From positions 1 through 64,000 of the forward strand of contig VGJW01000013.1 of assembly GCA_016867265.1 (NCBI GenBank): a stretch of 64,000 bases of DNA, given 5' to 3'. Below the pieces are notes generated by a model. The model made no database searches and was not told the DNA's origin. It worked only from the letters and a program-made list of their open reading frames with translations. This DNA comes from Candidatus Tanganyikabacteria bacterium (GTDB lineage: Bacteria > Cyanobacteriota > Sericytochromatia > S15B-MN24 > VGJW01). How positions within the stretch are numbered: position 1 is the stretch's first letter; each line of letters starts with the position of its first letter. Both the position numbers and the translations under genes were made by a program. Of the stretch, positions 51,645-61,378 are shown piece by piece.

Positions 51645-53081
51645 TTAGCGGAAGGTCGCGCGGACCCCGCCACCCCCGCCTGCGGCAGACTCCGTGACAG
51701 GGGCCGAGAAGGCATTCGGAGGAGCTGCGGGCGCTTGGACGACCTGTGGTGCCCCAAGCGTGGGCCGGAGTACCCGCGTGGCGTTGGACCCGGGGTTGAC
51801 CGGGCCCAGCATGCGGGTGGGCGTGGTGCGTGGCACAGGTTGGCCTGCGGACTTGCGGCTCGCCTCGGCTTCCTCGAGGCGCCGGCGCAGTTCCTTTTCC
51901 TGTTCCTGTATGCGCTGGAACAAGGCCAGGACATCCTGGTCGGCCGCCGACAGGGCTCCTGGGTCGAAGCTGGACGTCGCGGACAACGCCATGGCGCGCG
52001 GTTGGTACCGGCCCCGGTCGGCAATGGCCTGCAGAAGCAGGTCATGAAGTTGCTCGTAGGACGCCACGCCCTGCATGGCGAGAACCCGCGTGCGATCGTT
52101 CTCGAAGACCTGCAGGTCCTGGCGGGCCTCGTCCAGCTCGCGATTGGCTGCCTCGTAGGCAGTGATGGCCGCCTTGTCACCGACGGTGCGCGCCATCGGG
52201 TTCTTGCGCAGGGCAGCTTCACCCGCCTCGGCAAGCCCGGCCAACTTGGCCTCGGCCTGATCCACGCGGGCTTGGGCTGCGCCCTTGCCTGTCTCGCGGT
52301 CCGCGAGGCCGAACAGGCTCTCCGAGGCACCCACGACCCATTCACTGTTGAACTTGTCGACGTCCTGCGTCTGGCTGCCATCCCGCATCACCAGATCGTT
52401 GCCGGCGTCCGTGTCGGCATCGAAGCGCCCGAGGCCACCCGTGACCTCGCCGTCGCCGCGGCCCGCGCTGAGCGTCACATGGATGTCGATGTAGCCGCCC
52501 TGCTCCTTGATGGTGACCTCGTCACCCTTGGCGGAGACCATCCGGATGTCGTTGCCGACCTTCTCGATGAACCCGCCGCCGTCGAGGGCCACGGTCTGAC
52601 CGGGCTTGAGATCAAGCTTGCGTCCGTCGAGCGTCAAGGTGTTGCTCTTGCCGTCGTAGCGGATGACTTCCTTGCCGAAACGAACCGCGGCCTCGGTGTT
52701 GAACGTGACGCCGTTGGACTGGCCCGCGACTTTCTCCTGCCGGGACTGGATCTCGAGGTCCCCGGCCTTGCTGCGCGCCAGAACGATGTCGGCAAGCAGC
52801 ATGTTGTCCCACTTGCGCCCGTCCCCGCTGACGAAGTGCGGGTCTCCCCAGCTGCAGGCCTTGAGGCCGTCGGCCTTGAGTTCGCTGGTCTGGTAGCGAG
52901 GCGGCGTGGGGGTGACCACGGGGTCCGGCTTGATGACCGGCTCGGGCCGTGGTTCGACCAGCTTGGGCTCGGGCAGGAACGACTGCTCGGTCGGGATCGG
53001 TGCCTGTGTCTGCGGCCGCTGGCTGACCTCGGAGAACGAGGGCACGTAGACGAATCCGGCGCCGGCGTTGACTTGGGACAA
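51645..53081 (-). CDS. Von Willebrand factor type D-like domain protein
   Basis: This 478-residue protein has a Pro-rich N-terminus (residues about 20-70). A VWD-like domain (residues about 75-245) then begins with CSWGDPHFVSGDGRKWDN and ends with TGGLGRFDADTDAGNDLVMRDGS. That order is typical of VWD: a GDPHF start and a GxxGxFDxDxxND end. A coiled-coil-rich region follows (ANRELDEARQDLQVFENDR, EQEKELRRRLEEAEASRK), then a Pro/Ala/Thr tail. There is no obvious signal peptide. The TTG at 53081 is supported by GGGGAG 7 bases upstream. Bacterial VWD proteins are usually surface or secreted; the role here is unknown. Confidence 0.72.
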   Translation of the reverse strand: MSQVNAGAGFVYVPSFSEVSQRPQTQAPIPTEQSFLPEPKLVEPRPEPVIKPDPVVTPTPPRYQTSELKADGLKACSWGDPHFVSGDGRKWDNMLLADIVLARSKAGDLEIQSRQEKVAGQSNGVTFNTEAAVRFGKEVIRYDGKSNTLTLDGRKLDLKPGQTVALDGGGFIEKVGNDIRMVSAKGDEVTIKEQGGYIDIHVTLSAGRGDGEVTGGLGRFDADTDAGNDLVMRDGSQTQDVDKFNSEWVVGASESLFGLADRETGKGAAQARVDQAEAKLAGLAEAGEAALRKNPMARTVGDKAAITAYEAANRELDEARQDLQVFENDRTRVLAMQGVASYEQLHDLLLQAIADRGRYQPRAMALSATSSFDPGALSAADQDVLALFQRIQEQEKELRRRLEEAEASRKSAGQPVPRTTPTRMLGPVNPGSNATRVLRPTLGAPQVVQAPAAPPNAFSAPVTESAAGGGGGVRATFR

Positions 53082-53244
53082 GAGACGTCTCCCCGGGGGT
53101 AGGGCAATGTTTCTATTGTTCCCAACGTCTCGGGGGGGCTAAACCTAGACGGCACCGAGCGGTCCGGCCGGACGGTGCTCCCGTGCTAGCATGACCGCTG
53201 GCCGCACCGGAGCGGGGCTCCCCAGAGCGGCGGGAGGCGTCACG

Positions 53245-54990
53245 ATGCGTCGGATTCTGGTCGCCAATCGCGGGGAAATTGCCCTGCGCGTCATCCGGGC
53301 GTGCCGGGACCTGGGTTGGCAGGCCATCGCGGTCTACAGCGACGCCGACCGCGAGGCCATGCATGTGGCGGCTGCCGATGCTGCCTGGCACCTCGGGGCC
53401 GGTGGGTACCTGGATGGCGACCGCATGCTGGCCATTGCCCGTGAAGCCGGGGCCGACGGCATCCACCCGGGCTACGGCTTCCTGGCTGAGAATGCGGCCT
53501 TTGCCGACCAGGTGCAGGCTGCCGGTCTTGCATGGGTAGGCCCCAATTCGGACGCGATGCGTCGCATGGCCAGCAAGACGGCGGCACGGCGGGAAGCCGA
53601 GGCTGCCGGAGTGCCCATCGTGCCCGGTACGACCTCGGACGTCCGCGACGTGGCCGAGATCCGGGAATTCGGCGCGCGGGTCGGCTGGCCCGTGGCGCTC
53701 AAGGCTGCCGCCGGTGGCGGGGGCAAGGGATTCGTCGTGGTCTGGGGCCCGGACGAGGCCTCGGAGGCCCTCGAGCGGGCTCGGCGCGAGGGCTTCAACT
53801 ACTTCAAGGATCCCGAAGTCTACCTGGAGAAGTACCTGCCAGAGCCCCGCCACATCGAGATTCAGGTGTTGGGCGACAAGTCCGGGCAGGTCATTCATCT
53901 GGGAGAGCGCGAGTGTTCGATCCAGCGTCGGCATCAGAAGTTGGTCGAGGAGTGTCCGTCGCCTGCGCTCGATGCCGTGACGCGGTCCGAGATGGGGGCT
54001 GCGGCGGTCCGTCTCGCCAGGCGGGTCGGCTACGACAGTGCCGGTACCGTCGAGTTCCTGTGGTCTCGGGGATCGTGGTTCTTCTTGGAAATGAATACCC
54101 GCATCCAAGTCGAGCACGCCATCACCGAGGAAGTTTATGACGTGGACCTGGTCAAGGCGATGCTGCTGGTGGCTTTCGGGGGAGAGGTGCCACCCGCGTG
54201 GGAGGGCCGGGAGCCTCGTGGCTGGGCCATCGAGTGTCGCCTGAACGCCGAGGACCCCGCGGCGCGGTTCCGGCCTGCGCCTGGCCTGCTGACCCGGTAT
54301 GTCCGACCGGCGGGTCCGGGCGTCCGGGTCGAGGATGCCTATGCGTCCGGGATGCGCATTCCGGATCAGTACGATTCGATGATCGCCAAAATCGTCACGC
54401 GCGGTGCGGACAGGGCCGAAGCCATCGCCCGCATGCGCCGGGCGCTCGGCGAGCTTGTGGTCGAGGGCGTGCCCACCACGGCTGGTCTGCACCGGCTGGT
54501 GCTGGCCCGGCCCGAGTTCGAGGAAGGTCGGCTGTCCACGCACTTCATTGGCGAGGTGCTCACGGAGGCCGACCTGGCGACGCTCGCCGGGCCTGCCGCG
54601 ATCCCGGCGGATTCCGTCGATGAGCCCGTCGCGCGGACCTTTGCCGTCGAGGTCTCGGGCCAGCGCTTCGAAGTACGCGTTGCCGAACGTGGGGGCACGG
54701 CACCCGTCGCCACGCGCAAGGTCAAGGCAGGCAAGGCGCGCGGGCCGGTCAAGACGGCAATCGATGGCAGCGTGACGGCACCCATGCATGCGACCGTGAC
54801 CCGGGTTGACGTGGCCCCGGGGGCGGTGGTGGCCGCCGGCCAGCGCCTGCTCGTGCTCGAGGCCATGAAGATGGAGGCGGACGTGCTGGCCCCGATGGCG
54901 GGAACCGTCGCCGAATTGCCCGTCAGCGCCGGCATGGCCGTGGAGGGGGGGCAGTTGCTGGTCCGTCTTCAGCCCGGAGGTGACGCGTGA
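53245..54990 (+). CDS. Acyl-CoA (propionyl-CoA) carboxylase alpha chain: biotin carboxylase fused to BCCP
   Basis: This 581-residue fusion has a biotin carboxylase ([44 protein letters not shown]) and a C-terminal biotinyl domain ([19 protein letters not shown]). It carboxylates its own biotin for transfer to an acyl-CoA by a separate carboxyltransferase not in this window. GGGAGG precedes the ATG at 53245. The direct overlap (GTGA) with methylmalonyl-CoA mutase strongly favours propionyl-CoA as substrate, although methylcrotonyl-CoA carboxylase alpha chains look alike. Confidence 0.87.
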   Translation: MRRILVANRGEIALRVIRACRDLGWQAIAVYSDADREAMHVAAADAAWHLGAGGYLDGDRMLAIAREAGADGIHPGYGFLAENAAFADQVQAAGLAWVGPNSDAMRRMASKTAARREAEAAGVPIVPGTTSDVRDVAEIREFGARVGWPVALKAAAGGGGKGFVVVWGPDEASEALERARREGFNYFKDPEVYLEKYLPEPRHIEIQVLGDKSGQVIHLGERECSIQRRHQKLVEECPSPALDAVTRSEMGAAAVRLARRVGYDSAGTVEFLWSRGSWFFLEMNTRIQVEHAITEEVYDVDLVKAMLLVAFGGEVPPAWEGREPRGWAIECRLNAEDPAARFRPAPGLLTRYVRPAGPGVRVEDAYASGMRIPDQYDSMIAKIVTRGADRAEAIARMRRALGELVVEGVPTTAGLHRLVLARPEFEEGRLSTHFIGEVLTEADLATLAGPAAIPADSVDEPVARTFAVEVSGQRFEVRVAERGGTAPVATRKVKAGKARGPVKTAIDGSVTAPMHATVTRVDVAPGAVVAAGQRLLVLEAMKMEADVLAPMAGTVAELPVSAGMAVEGGQLLVRLQPGGDA

Positions 54991-56591
54991 GCCCTGCTGA
55001 CAAGAGCCGCATCGACCTGGGGGTGACGGGGTCGGGAGAACCCGTCGCCGTCTGCTATGGACCCGAACATGCGCCCGACCCTGCAACGGCGCTGGGTCAG
55101 CCCGCAGGATTTCCGTTCACCCGGGGTGTCCAGCCCGAGATGTACCGCAGCCGCCTGTGGACGATGCGTCAGTATGCCGGTTTCGGGTCGGCCTCCGAGA
55201 CCAACGCCCGTTTCCGCTATCTGCTTGCCCAGGGCCAGTCGGGGCTGTCGACGGCCTTCGACCTGCCGACGCAGATGGGGCTCGACTCGGATGACCCGAT
55301 GGCCGCGGGCGAGATCGGTCGGACGGGCGTCGCCATCGACACCCTGGCCGACATGGAGGCGCTTTTTGCCGGCATCGACCTGGGGGCTGTCAGCACGTCG
55401 ATGACGATCAATGCCCCGGCAGCCGTCCTGCTGGCGATGTACCGCGTGGTCGGCGAGCGGCAGGGTGTGGATCCGGCCCGCCTGTCCGGGACGACGCAGA
55501 ACGACATCCTGAAGGAATACATTGCGCGGAATACCTACATCTTCCCGCCGGCCCCCTCGATGCGGCTCGTCACGGACATCTTCGCGCACTGCGCGGCCGA
55601 GATGCCCCGGTGGAACACCATCTCGATCAGCGGCTACCATATGCGCGAGGCGGGCTGCACGGCCATTCAGGAGGTCGCCTTCACGCTGGCGAACGCGCGG
55701 GCCTATGTCGAGGCCGCCCTCGCTCGGGGCCTCGACGTCGACGCCTTTGCCCCGCAGCTGTCTTTCTTCTTCTGCGCCTGGACAGACGTGCTCGAGGAAG
55801 TGGCCAAGTTCCGTGCCGCGCGGCGCATCTGGGCGCGGATGATGCAGGAGCGGTTCGGGGCCCGGAATCCCAAGAGCTTGCAACTGCGGTTCCATACCCA
55901 GACGGCGGGCAGTTCGCTGACGGCCCAGCAGCCCGAGAACAACATCGTCCGGACCACGTTGTCGGCGCTTGCGGCCGTGCTGGGGGGGACGCAGTCCCTG
56001 CACACCAACGCCCAGGACGAGGCCTTGGCTTTGCCGACCGAGGCCACGGCCCGCACGGCCCTGCGCGTCCAGCAGTTGCTGGCCTATGAGAGCGGGGCGA
56101 CGGCCTCGGTAGACCCCTTGGGCGGGTCCTACTACGTCGAGGCCCTCACGGACCGCATCGAGGAAGGCGTGCGCGATTACTTCCTGCGCATCGACGCGAT
56201 GGGCGGGGCCCTTGCCGCCATCGACGCCGGCTTCTTCCAGGCCGAAATCCACGAGGCGGCTTATCGGTTCCAGAAGGCGGTCGAGGGCGAGCAGCGCGTG
56301 ATCGTGGGCGTCAACCGTTTCACGGTTGAGGACGGGCCGGCACCCGACCTGCAGCGGATCGACCCGGAGGCCGAGCGCCGACAGGTCGCGCGCCTCGAGG
56401 CCGTGCGCGCCTCGCGGGAGGCCTCGGCCGTGGCTGCGGCCCTGGCTTCGCTCGAGCAGGCCGCGCGCGGCGATGCCAACTTGATGCCACCCATTCTCGA
56501 TGCCGTCCGGTCGATGGCGTCGGTGGGCGAGATCTGTGGGGTGCTCAAGGGCGTCTTCGGAAAGCATCGTCCGCGGGTCAACCTGACATGA
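54987..56591 (+). CDS. Methylmalonyl-CoA mutase, large (substrate-binding) chain
   Basis: This 534-residue enzyme of the B12-dependent mutase family interconverts methylmalonyl-CoA and succinyl-CoA. It has [24 protein letters not shown] at the start, [33 protein letters not shown]-like (here [20 protein letters not shown]), and [14 protein letters not shown]. It lacks the C-terminal cobalamin-binding domain (the D-x-H-x2-G motif), so it needs a separate small chain from elsewhere in the genome. GGAGG precedes the GTG start, which overlaps the upstream stop. The gene after it is the matching epimerase. Confidence 0.93.
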   Translation: MSPADKSRIDLGVTGSGEPVAVCYGPEHAPDPATALGQPAGFPFTRGVQPEMYRSRLWTMRQYAGFGSASETNARFRYLLAQGQSGLSTAFDLPTQMGLDSDDPMAAGEIGRTGVAIDTLADMEALFAGIDLGAVSTSMTINAPAAVLLAMYRVVGERQGVDPARLSGTTQNDILKEYIARNTYIFPPAPSMRLVTDIFAHCAAEMPRWNTISISGYHMREAGCTAIQEVAFTLANARAYVEAALARGLDVDAFAPQLSFFFCAWTDVLEEVAKFRAARRIWARMMQERFGARNPKSLQLRFHTQTAGSSLTAQQPENNIVRTTLSALAAVLGGTQSLHTNAQDEALALPTEATARTALRVQQLLAYESGATASVDPLGGSYYVEALTDRIEEGVRDYFLRIDAMGGALAAIDAGFFQAEIHEAAYRFQKAVEGEQRVIVGVNRFTVEDGPAPDLQRIDPEAERRQVARLEAVRASREASAVAAALASLEQAARGDANLMPPILDAVRSMASVGEICGVLKGVFGKHRPRVNLT

Positions 56592-57034
56592 GCACCGAAT
56601 CCTCCCTTGCACCCCGGCAAGTCGACCATCTGGGCATCGCCGTGCACAGCCTCGACGCCGCGCTTCCGTTCTGGCGCGACGTGCTTGGCCTGACGTTCGT
56701 GGGCTTCGAGGACGTGCCGGACCAGAAGGTCCGCGTGGCTGTCCTGTTGGCCGGGCCTAACCGCATCGAGCTGCTTGAGCCCACGGCCGAGGACAGCCCC
56801 GTGCGCAAGTTCCTGAATACGCGCGGCGAGGGCATCCACCATGTCGCCTTGCGCGTGGATGCTTGCGGGGCGACGCTCGACCACCTTGCTTCGGCAGGCG
56901 TCCGCCTGATCGATGCGGTGCCCCGGACCGGGGCCGAGGGCGCGCGCATCGGCTTCGTGCACCCCAAGGCCACGGGCGGCATCCTGCTCGAGGTCTCGGA
57001 GCGCCCCGAGGGGACTGGCCATGGCGTATCATAA
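56588..57034 (+). CDS. Methylmalonyl-CoA epimerase
   Basis: This 148-residue vicinal-oxygen-chelate enzyme interconverts the S and R forms of methylmalonyl-CoA, linking carboxylase to mutase. [24 protein letters not shown] is the first metal-binding strand. [12 protein letters not shown] and GGILLEVSE carry the other expected metal ligands (His and Glu). The ATG at 56588 overlaps the mutase stop (ATGA). The gap to sucC is 42 bases. Confidence 0.94.
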   Translation: MSTESSLAPRQVDHLGIAVHSLDAALPFWRDVLGLTFVGFEDVPDQKVRVAVLLAGPNRIELLEPTAEDSPVRKFLNTRGEGIHHVALRVDACGATLDHLASAGVRLIDAVPRTGAEGARIGFVHPKATGGILLEVSERPEGTGHGVS

Positions 57035-57076
57035 AGCGTTCTCTGGCCCGTGATGCTGAGGAGGGCGTCCTGACCC

Positions 57077-58228
57077 ATGAAGATCCACGAGTTCCAGGCC
57101 AAGCAGGTCCTTGCCCGCCACGGCGTGCCGATTCCCCGCGGTCGCGTGGCCGCGACGCCGGATGAGTGCGCGGCCGTCGCTGCCGAGCTGGGCGGCGGGC
57201 TTTGCGTCGTCAAGGCCCAGGTTCACGTCGGTGGCCGCGGCAAGGCAGGCGGCGTCAAGCTGGCCAAGACGCCCGACGAGGCACGTCAGATGGGTGCCCA
57301 GATTCTCGGCATGGACATCAAGGGCCTGACGGTCCACAAGGTGCTCGTCGAGGAAGGCATCGCCATCGACAAGGAAATCTACCTGGGCATGATCTTGGAT
57401 CGCGACAGCAAGCGCATCGTCGTGATGGTCAGCGCCGAGGGCGGCATGGACATCGAGGAGGTCGCCGAGCACTCGCCCGAGAAGATCGCCCGCTGCACCA
57501 TCAATCCGGCCCTGGGCCTGACGGACTACCAGGTGCGGCACCTGTGCTTCGGCGCCGGCCTGCCCAAGGACAAGGTCAAGGAGATCGCCGTCTTCCTCAA
57601 GGCCCTGTATCAGGCCATCACCCAGTCCGACGCCACGCTGGCCGAGATCAACCCCCTCGTCATCACCAAGGACGGCACGCTTATCGCCGCCGATGCCAAG
57701 ATGGACATCGACGAGAACGCGCTCTACCGCCAGAAGGAACTCGCGCTCCTGCAGGAGTCCGAGGAGAACGATCCGATTGAAGAGGAGGCGCGTCGGCGCG
57801 GTCTGACCTATGTCCATCTCGATGGTGACATCGGCATCATCGGCAACGGCGCCGGCCTGGTCATGACCAGCCTTGACGTCGTCGCCCGCGAGGGCGGCAA
57901 GGCGGCCAACTTCCTCGACATCGGCGGCGGCGCCAAGGCCGAGGTCGTGCGCAACGCCCTCGAGGTCGTCCTGCTCGAGCCCAAGGTCAAGGGTGTCGTC
58001 ATCAATATCTTCGGGGGCATCACGCGGTGTGACGAGGTGGCCAAAGGGGTCATCGACGCCGCAGGCAAGCTGGACATCAAGGTTCCCGTGGTCGTCCGGC
58101 TCGAGGGTACCTCGGTCGAGGAAGGCAAGAAGCTGCTGGCCGAGTCCGGCCTCAACCTAGTGCCGGCCGGATCGATGCGCGAGGCCGCTGCCAAGGTCGT
58201 CGAGCTCGCCTACGCGGGCGGCCGTTAA
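57077..58228 (+). CDS. sucC: Succinyl-CoA synthetase beta subunit (ADP-forming type)
   Basis: This 383-residue ATP-grasp subunit starts MKIHEFQAKQVLARHGVPIPRG and has VHVGGRGKAGGVKLAKTP and NIFGGITRCDEVAKG, all characteristic. With SucD it converts succinyl-CoA to succinate with nucleotide triphosphate synthesis (TCA cycle). Located directly behind mutase and epimerase, it uses the end product of propionate degradation. The start is the ATG at 57077. Confidence 0.96.
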   Translation: MKIHEFQAKQVLARHGVPIPRGRVAATPDECAAVAAELGGGLCVVKAQVHVGGRGKAGGVKLAKTPDEARQMGAQILGMDIKGLTVHKVLVEEGIAIDKEIYLGMILDRDSKRIVVMVSAEGGMDIEEVAEHSPEKIARCTINPALGLTDYQVRHLCFGAGLPKDKVKEIAVFLKALYQAITQSDATLAEINPLVITKDGTLIAADAKMDIDENALYRQKELALLQESEENDPIEEEARRRGLTYVHLDGDIGIIGNGAGLVMTSLDVVAREGGKAANFLDIGGGAKAEVVRNALEVVLLEPKVKGVVINIFGGITRCDEVAKGVIDAAGKLDIKVPVVVRLEGTSVEEGKKLLAESGLNLVPAGSMREAAAKVVELAYAGGR

Positions 58229-58252
58229 GGTCGCCGGGAGATTCCAGACAAT

Positions 58253-59152
58253 ATGAGCATCTTCATCAATCATGAGACCCGCGTCCTCGTTCAGGGCTTG
58301 ACCGGCCGCGAGGGGCGCTTCCATTCCGAGCAGATGATCGCCTACGGCACCCAGGTCGTGGGCGGCGTCACGCCCGGCAAGGGCGGGACCACCGAGCTGG
58401 GCGTGCCCATGTTCGACACCGTCGGCCAGGCGCGTGCCGCCACGGGGGCTGATGCCTCGATCATCTTCGTACCGCCTGCGGGCGCCGCGGATGCCATCCT
58501 CGAGGCCATTGACGCCGGTATGCCGCTCGTTATCTGCATCACCGAGGGCGTCCCCACTCAGGACATGGTGCGGGTCTACGAGGTGCTGCGCCACACCGAG
58601 ACCCGCCTGATCGGACCGAACTGCCCCGGCGTGATCACGCCCGGCGGGTGCAAGATGGGCATCATGCCCGGACATATCTTCAAGCCGGGCATCGTCGGGA
58701 TGGTCTCGCGTTCGGGCACCCTGACCTACGAACTGGCCAAGAACCTCTCGGATCGGGCCCTGGGCCAGTCCACGGTCGTGGGCATCGGTGGAGACCCCAT
58801 CATCGGCACCGCGTTCATCGACGTGATGAAGGCCTTCGAGAACGACCCCGCGACCGAGATTTGCGTGCTGGCGGGTGAGATCGGCGGCTCGGACGAGGAG
58901 ACGGCAGCGGCCTACATCAAGACCATGACGAAACCCGTCATCGGCTTCATCTCCGGCCGTACTGCGCCTCCGGGCAAGCGCATGGGCCACGCCGGCGCCA
59001 TCGTCTCGGGCAACAAGGGCACGGCCCAAGCCAAGGTAGATGCGCTCGAAGCCGCAGGCGTCAAGGTTGCGGCGACCACCGACGAGGTGGGTGAGTTGGT
59101 CGAGAAGACCCTTCGTGAGAAGGGGCGCCTGCCCGCTGCCGCTGCCCGCTGA
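58253..59152 (+). CDS. sucD: Succinyl-CoA synthetase alpha subunit
   Basis: This 299-residue subunit binds CoA ([22 protein letters not shown]) and carries the phosphorylated histidine in [38 protein letters not shown] is another family block. It starts 24 bases after sucC and ends the propionate/succinyl-CoA run. CorA begins 19 bases later. Confidence 0.96.
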   Translation: MSIFINHETRVLVQGLTGREGRFHSEQMIAYGTQVVGGVTPGKGGTTELGVPMFDTVGQARAATGADASIIFVPPAGAADAILEAIDAGMPLVICITEGVPTQDMVRVYEVLRHTETRLIGPNCPGVITPGGCKMGIMPGHIFKPGIVGMVSRSGTLTYELAKNLSDRALGQSTVVGIGGDPIIGTAFIDVMKAFENDPATEICVLAGEIGGSDEETAAAYIKTMTKPVIGFISGRTAPPGKRMGHAGAIVSGNKGTAQAKVDALEAAGVKVAATTDEVGELVEKTLREKGRLPAAAAR

Positions 59153-59171
59153 TCCTCGACGTCGTCACCCT

Positions 59172-60179
59172 ATGATGACCTCTTCCCAGGTCCTGGCCCG
59201 GGAGGGGGTCTCCGCTTGGGTTCGTGACGCGACAGGGGTGCACGCGCTGCCTGCCGACGCGATCGGTAGGCAGGAGGGCTGGCCGCTTGGTCCCGATCGT
59301 CTGCTTTGGCTGGATTTGGCCCATCCGACGCGGGATGTGCTGGATGCGCTTTCCGCCGCATTCGATCTGCATGGCCTTGCAGTCGAGGACTGCCTGCATG
59401 TTGGCCAGAGGCCCAAGTTCGAGGTCTACGATGGCCACGTGTTCATGGTCATGCATCATCCCCATGGTATCGACCGGGGGCGGGACCGTGTGCAACTGGG
59501 CGAGATCGAGACCTTCGTCGGTCCGGGATGGCTGATCACGACGCACCAAGGAGCGCTCGAGGTCATGGACGAGGTACGGGCTCGTTGGGCCATCAGTCCA
59601 GATGCGCTGACCTGCGGGATGCCCCACTTGGCCTACATGCTGCTGGACACGGTCGTCGACGCCTATTTCCCGGTTCTGGACCATTTCGAGGATCGGTTGG
59701 CCGACCTGGATGAAGAGGTCTTCGTCCGCACGGACGAGCGGCTGCTGATGAGGGTGTTTCGGCTGAAGCGCGAGTTGCTTGCCCTGCGGCGCCTGGTCGG
59801 GCCCCTGCGGGACGCCGTCCTCTTGTTCATTCGCCGTGAGGGTGCGGACGTCAGTCGTACGACGCAGACCCACCTGCAGGATGTCTACGACCATCTCGTG
59901 CGCCTCGCCGACCACATGGACCTGTTTCGGGACCTGGCTATGGGCGTGCAGGATGCCCACCTGTCGATGCTCGCCAATCGGACCAACGACACCATGAAGC
60001 GTCTGACGGCACTGTCGACGGCGCTGATGACAGCGACACTCATCGCGGCGATCTACGGGATGAATTTCGATCGGATGCCCGAATTGCACTGGCCCTGGGG
60101 CTATCCGTGGGCGCTGGCCCTGATGGTCGTCGTGACCGGCGTTGTGCTGGGTCTGTTTCGCTGGAGGAAGTACCTGTGA
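59172..60179 (+). CDS. corA: CorA-type magnesium/cobalt transporter
   Basis: This 335-residue pentameric channel subunit has a large N-terminal cytoplasmic domain, the stalk helix, two C-terminal transmembrane segments (STALMTATLIAAIYGMNF and WALALMVVVTGVVLGLFRW) and the signature Gly-Met-Asn (YGMNF) with the following MPEL loop. A basic RWRKYL end follows. Two tandem ATGs (59172, 59175) are possible starts. The stop overlaps the next gene (GTGA). It may supply Mg2+ or Co2+ (B12) needs, but that link is only suggestive. Confidence 0.93.
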   Translation: MMTSSQVLAREGVSAWVRDATGVHALPADAIGRQEGWPLGPDRLLWLDLAHPTRDVLDALSAAFDLHGLAVEDCLHVGQRPKFEVYDGHVFMVMHHPHGIDRGRDRVQLGEIETFVGPGWLITTHQGALEVMDEVRARWAISPDALTCGMPHLAYMLLDTVVDAYFPVLDHFEDRLADLDEEVFVRTDERLLMRVFRLKRELLALRRLVGPLRDAVLLFIRREGADVSRTTQTHLQDVYDHLVRLADHMDLFRDLAMGVQDAHLSMLANRTNDTMKRLTALSTALMTATLIAAIYGMNFDRMPELHWPWGYPWALALMVVVTGVVLGLFRWRKYL

Positions 60180-61378
60180 GGAAGACCTTGCTGCCGGTGG
60201 TCCTGGCGACATCGCTACTGGGAACAGCCCTGTCGGGGACGCCCGGTGTGGCTGCGCCGGAGGCCCCCCGCGCCCGGTTGCGCGATCTGGGCATCGTCAT
60301 CGGGGACCACCCCACGGGCCCCTTCAATGCCCTGACGGATGTCCCCGGGGTGACGGTCGGCCACGTCACGCTCGTGCGTGGCGAGGGTCGTCTCGTGCCC
60401 GGCAAGGGCCCGGTGCGAACCGGCATCACGGCGATCCTGCCGCGTCCCGATCCCTGGCACCGCAAGCTGCCGGCCGCCGTGGACGTCCTGAACGGCAATG
60501 GCGAGATGACGGGCACCCACTGGATTCGCGAGTCCGGCTGGCTCGAGACGCCGATTGTCCTGACGGACACGCTCTCGGTAGGCAAGGTCACGGATGGTGT
60601 CGTCGACTGGATGGCCGCGCACTTCCCGGGCATGGGCCGTGACGAGGACGTCGTGCTGCCGGTCGTCGCCGAATGTGATGACGGTTTCCTGAACGACCAG
60701 TTGGGGCGCCATGTGACCTCGGCTGACGTTGCAGCTGCCCTCGATGGGGCGCGTGGAGGCCCGGTCCAGGAAGGTGCCGTGGGTGCGGGAACCGGGATGA
60801 TGTCCTACGGATTCAAGGGCGGCATCGGCACGGCGTCGCGTGTGGCGACCCTGGGCAGTGTCCGATACACCGTGGGCGCCTTGGTCAACACCAACATGGG
60901 GCGCCGGCCCGAGCTCACGGTTGCCGGGGTGCGGGTCGGCAAGGCCATCCGGGATCTGATGCCCGTCCGTCGGCCCAGCGAAGGCTCAATCATCGTGGTG
61001 CTCGCGACGGATGCCCCGATGGATGCCCAGCAATTGCAGCGGCTGGCGAGGCGTGCAACGCTCGGTATTGCCCGCACCGGGGCGCCGGCCCATCATTCGT
61101 CGGGGGACCTGGTGCTTGCCTTCTCGACAGGGTCCGAGATCCCGATGGACATGCCGGATCCCCCCTTGCTTCGGGCGGAGCGCCTGCACCCGGCAGCTGC
61201 TGACGCCCTGTTCATGCCGGCTGTCGAGGCTGTTGAGGAATCGATTCTGAATGCGCTTTGCATGGCGCGGACCACCAAGGGCCGGGATGGTCATCTCGCC
61301 CACGCCTTGCCCCTCGACCGTCTTGTTGCCCTGCTCAAGAGCCCACCGCCCGTTGCTCCGATGGAAGGAAATCCCTGA
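60176..61378 (+). CDS. Exported P1-family (DmpA-type) aminopeptidase
   Basis: This 400-residue Ntn-fold peptidase is exported (signal LLPVVLATSLLGTALSGTPGVAA). The family self-cleaves before a Ser/Thr nucleophile. The conserved region GAVGAGTGMMSYGFKGGIGTASR, with the nucleophile Ser in GTASR, is present, as are the N-terminal ITAILPRPDPW and NGNGEMTGTHW. Relatives cleave D-Ala-containing or L-amino-acid peptides. The GTG at 60176 overlaps corA, and the stop overlaps the next gene (TGATG). Confidence 0.9.
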   Translation: MRKTLLPVVLATSLLGTALSGTPGVAAPEAPRARLRDLGIVIGDHPTGPFNALTDVPGVTVGHVTLVRGEGRLVPGKGPVRTGITAILPRPDPWHRKLPAAVDVLNGNGEMTGTHWIRESGWLETPIVLTDTLSVGKVTDGVVDWMAAHFPGMGRDEDVVLPVVAECDDGFLNDQLGRHVTSADVAAALDGARGGPVQEGAVGAGTGMMSYGFKGGIGTASRVATLGSVRYTVGALVNTNMGRRPELTVAGVRVGKAIRDLMPVRRPSEGSIIVVLATDAPMDAQQLQRLARRATLGIARTGAPAHHSSGDLVLAFSTGSEIPMDMPDPPLLRAERLHPAAADALFMPAVEAVEESILNALCMARTTKGRDGHLAHALPLDRLVALLKSPPPVAPMEGNP

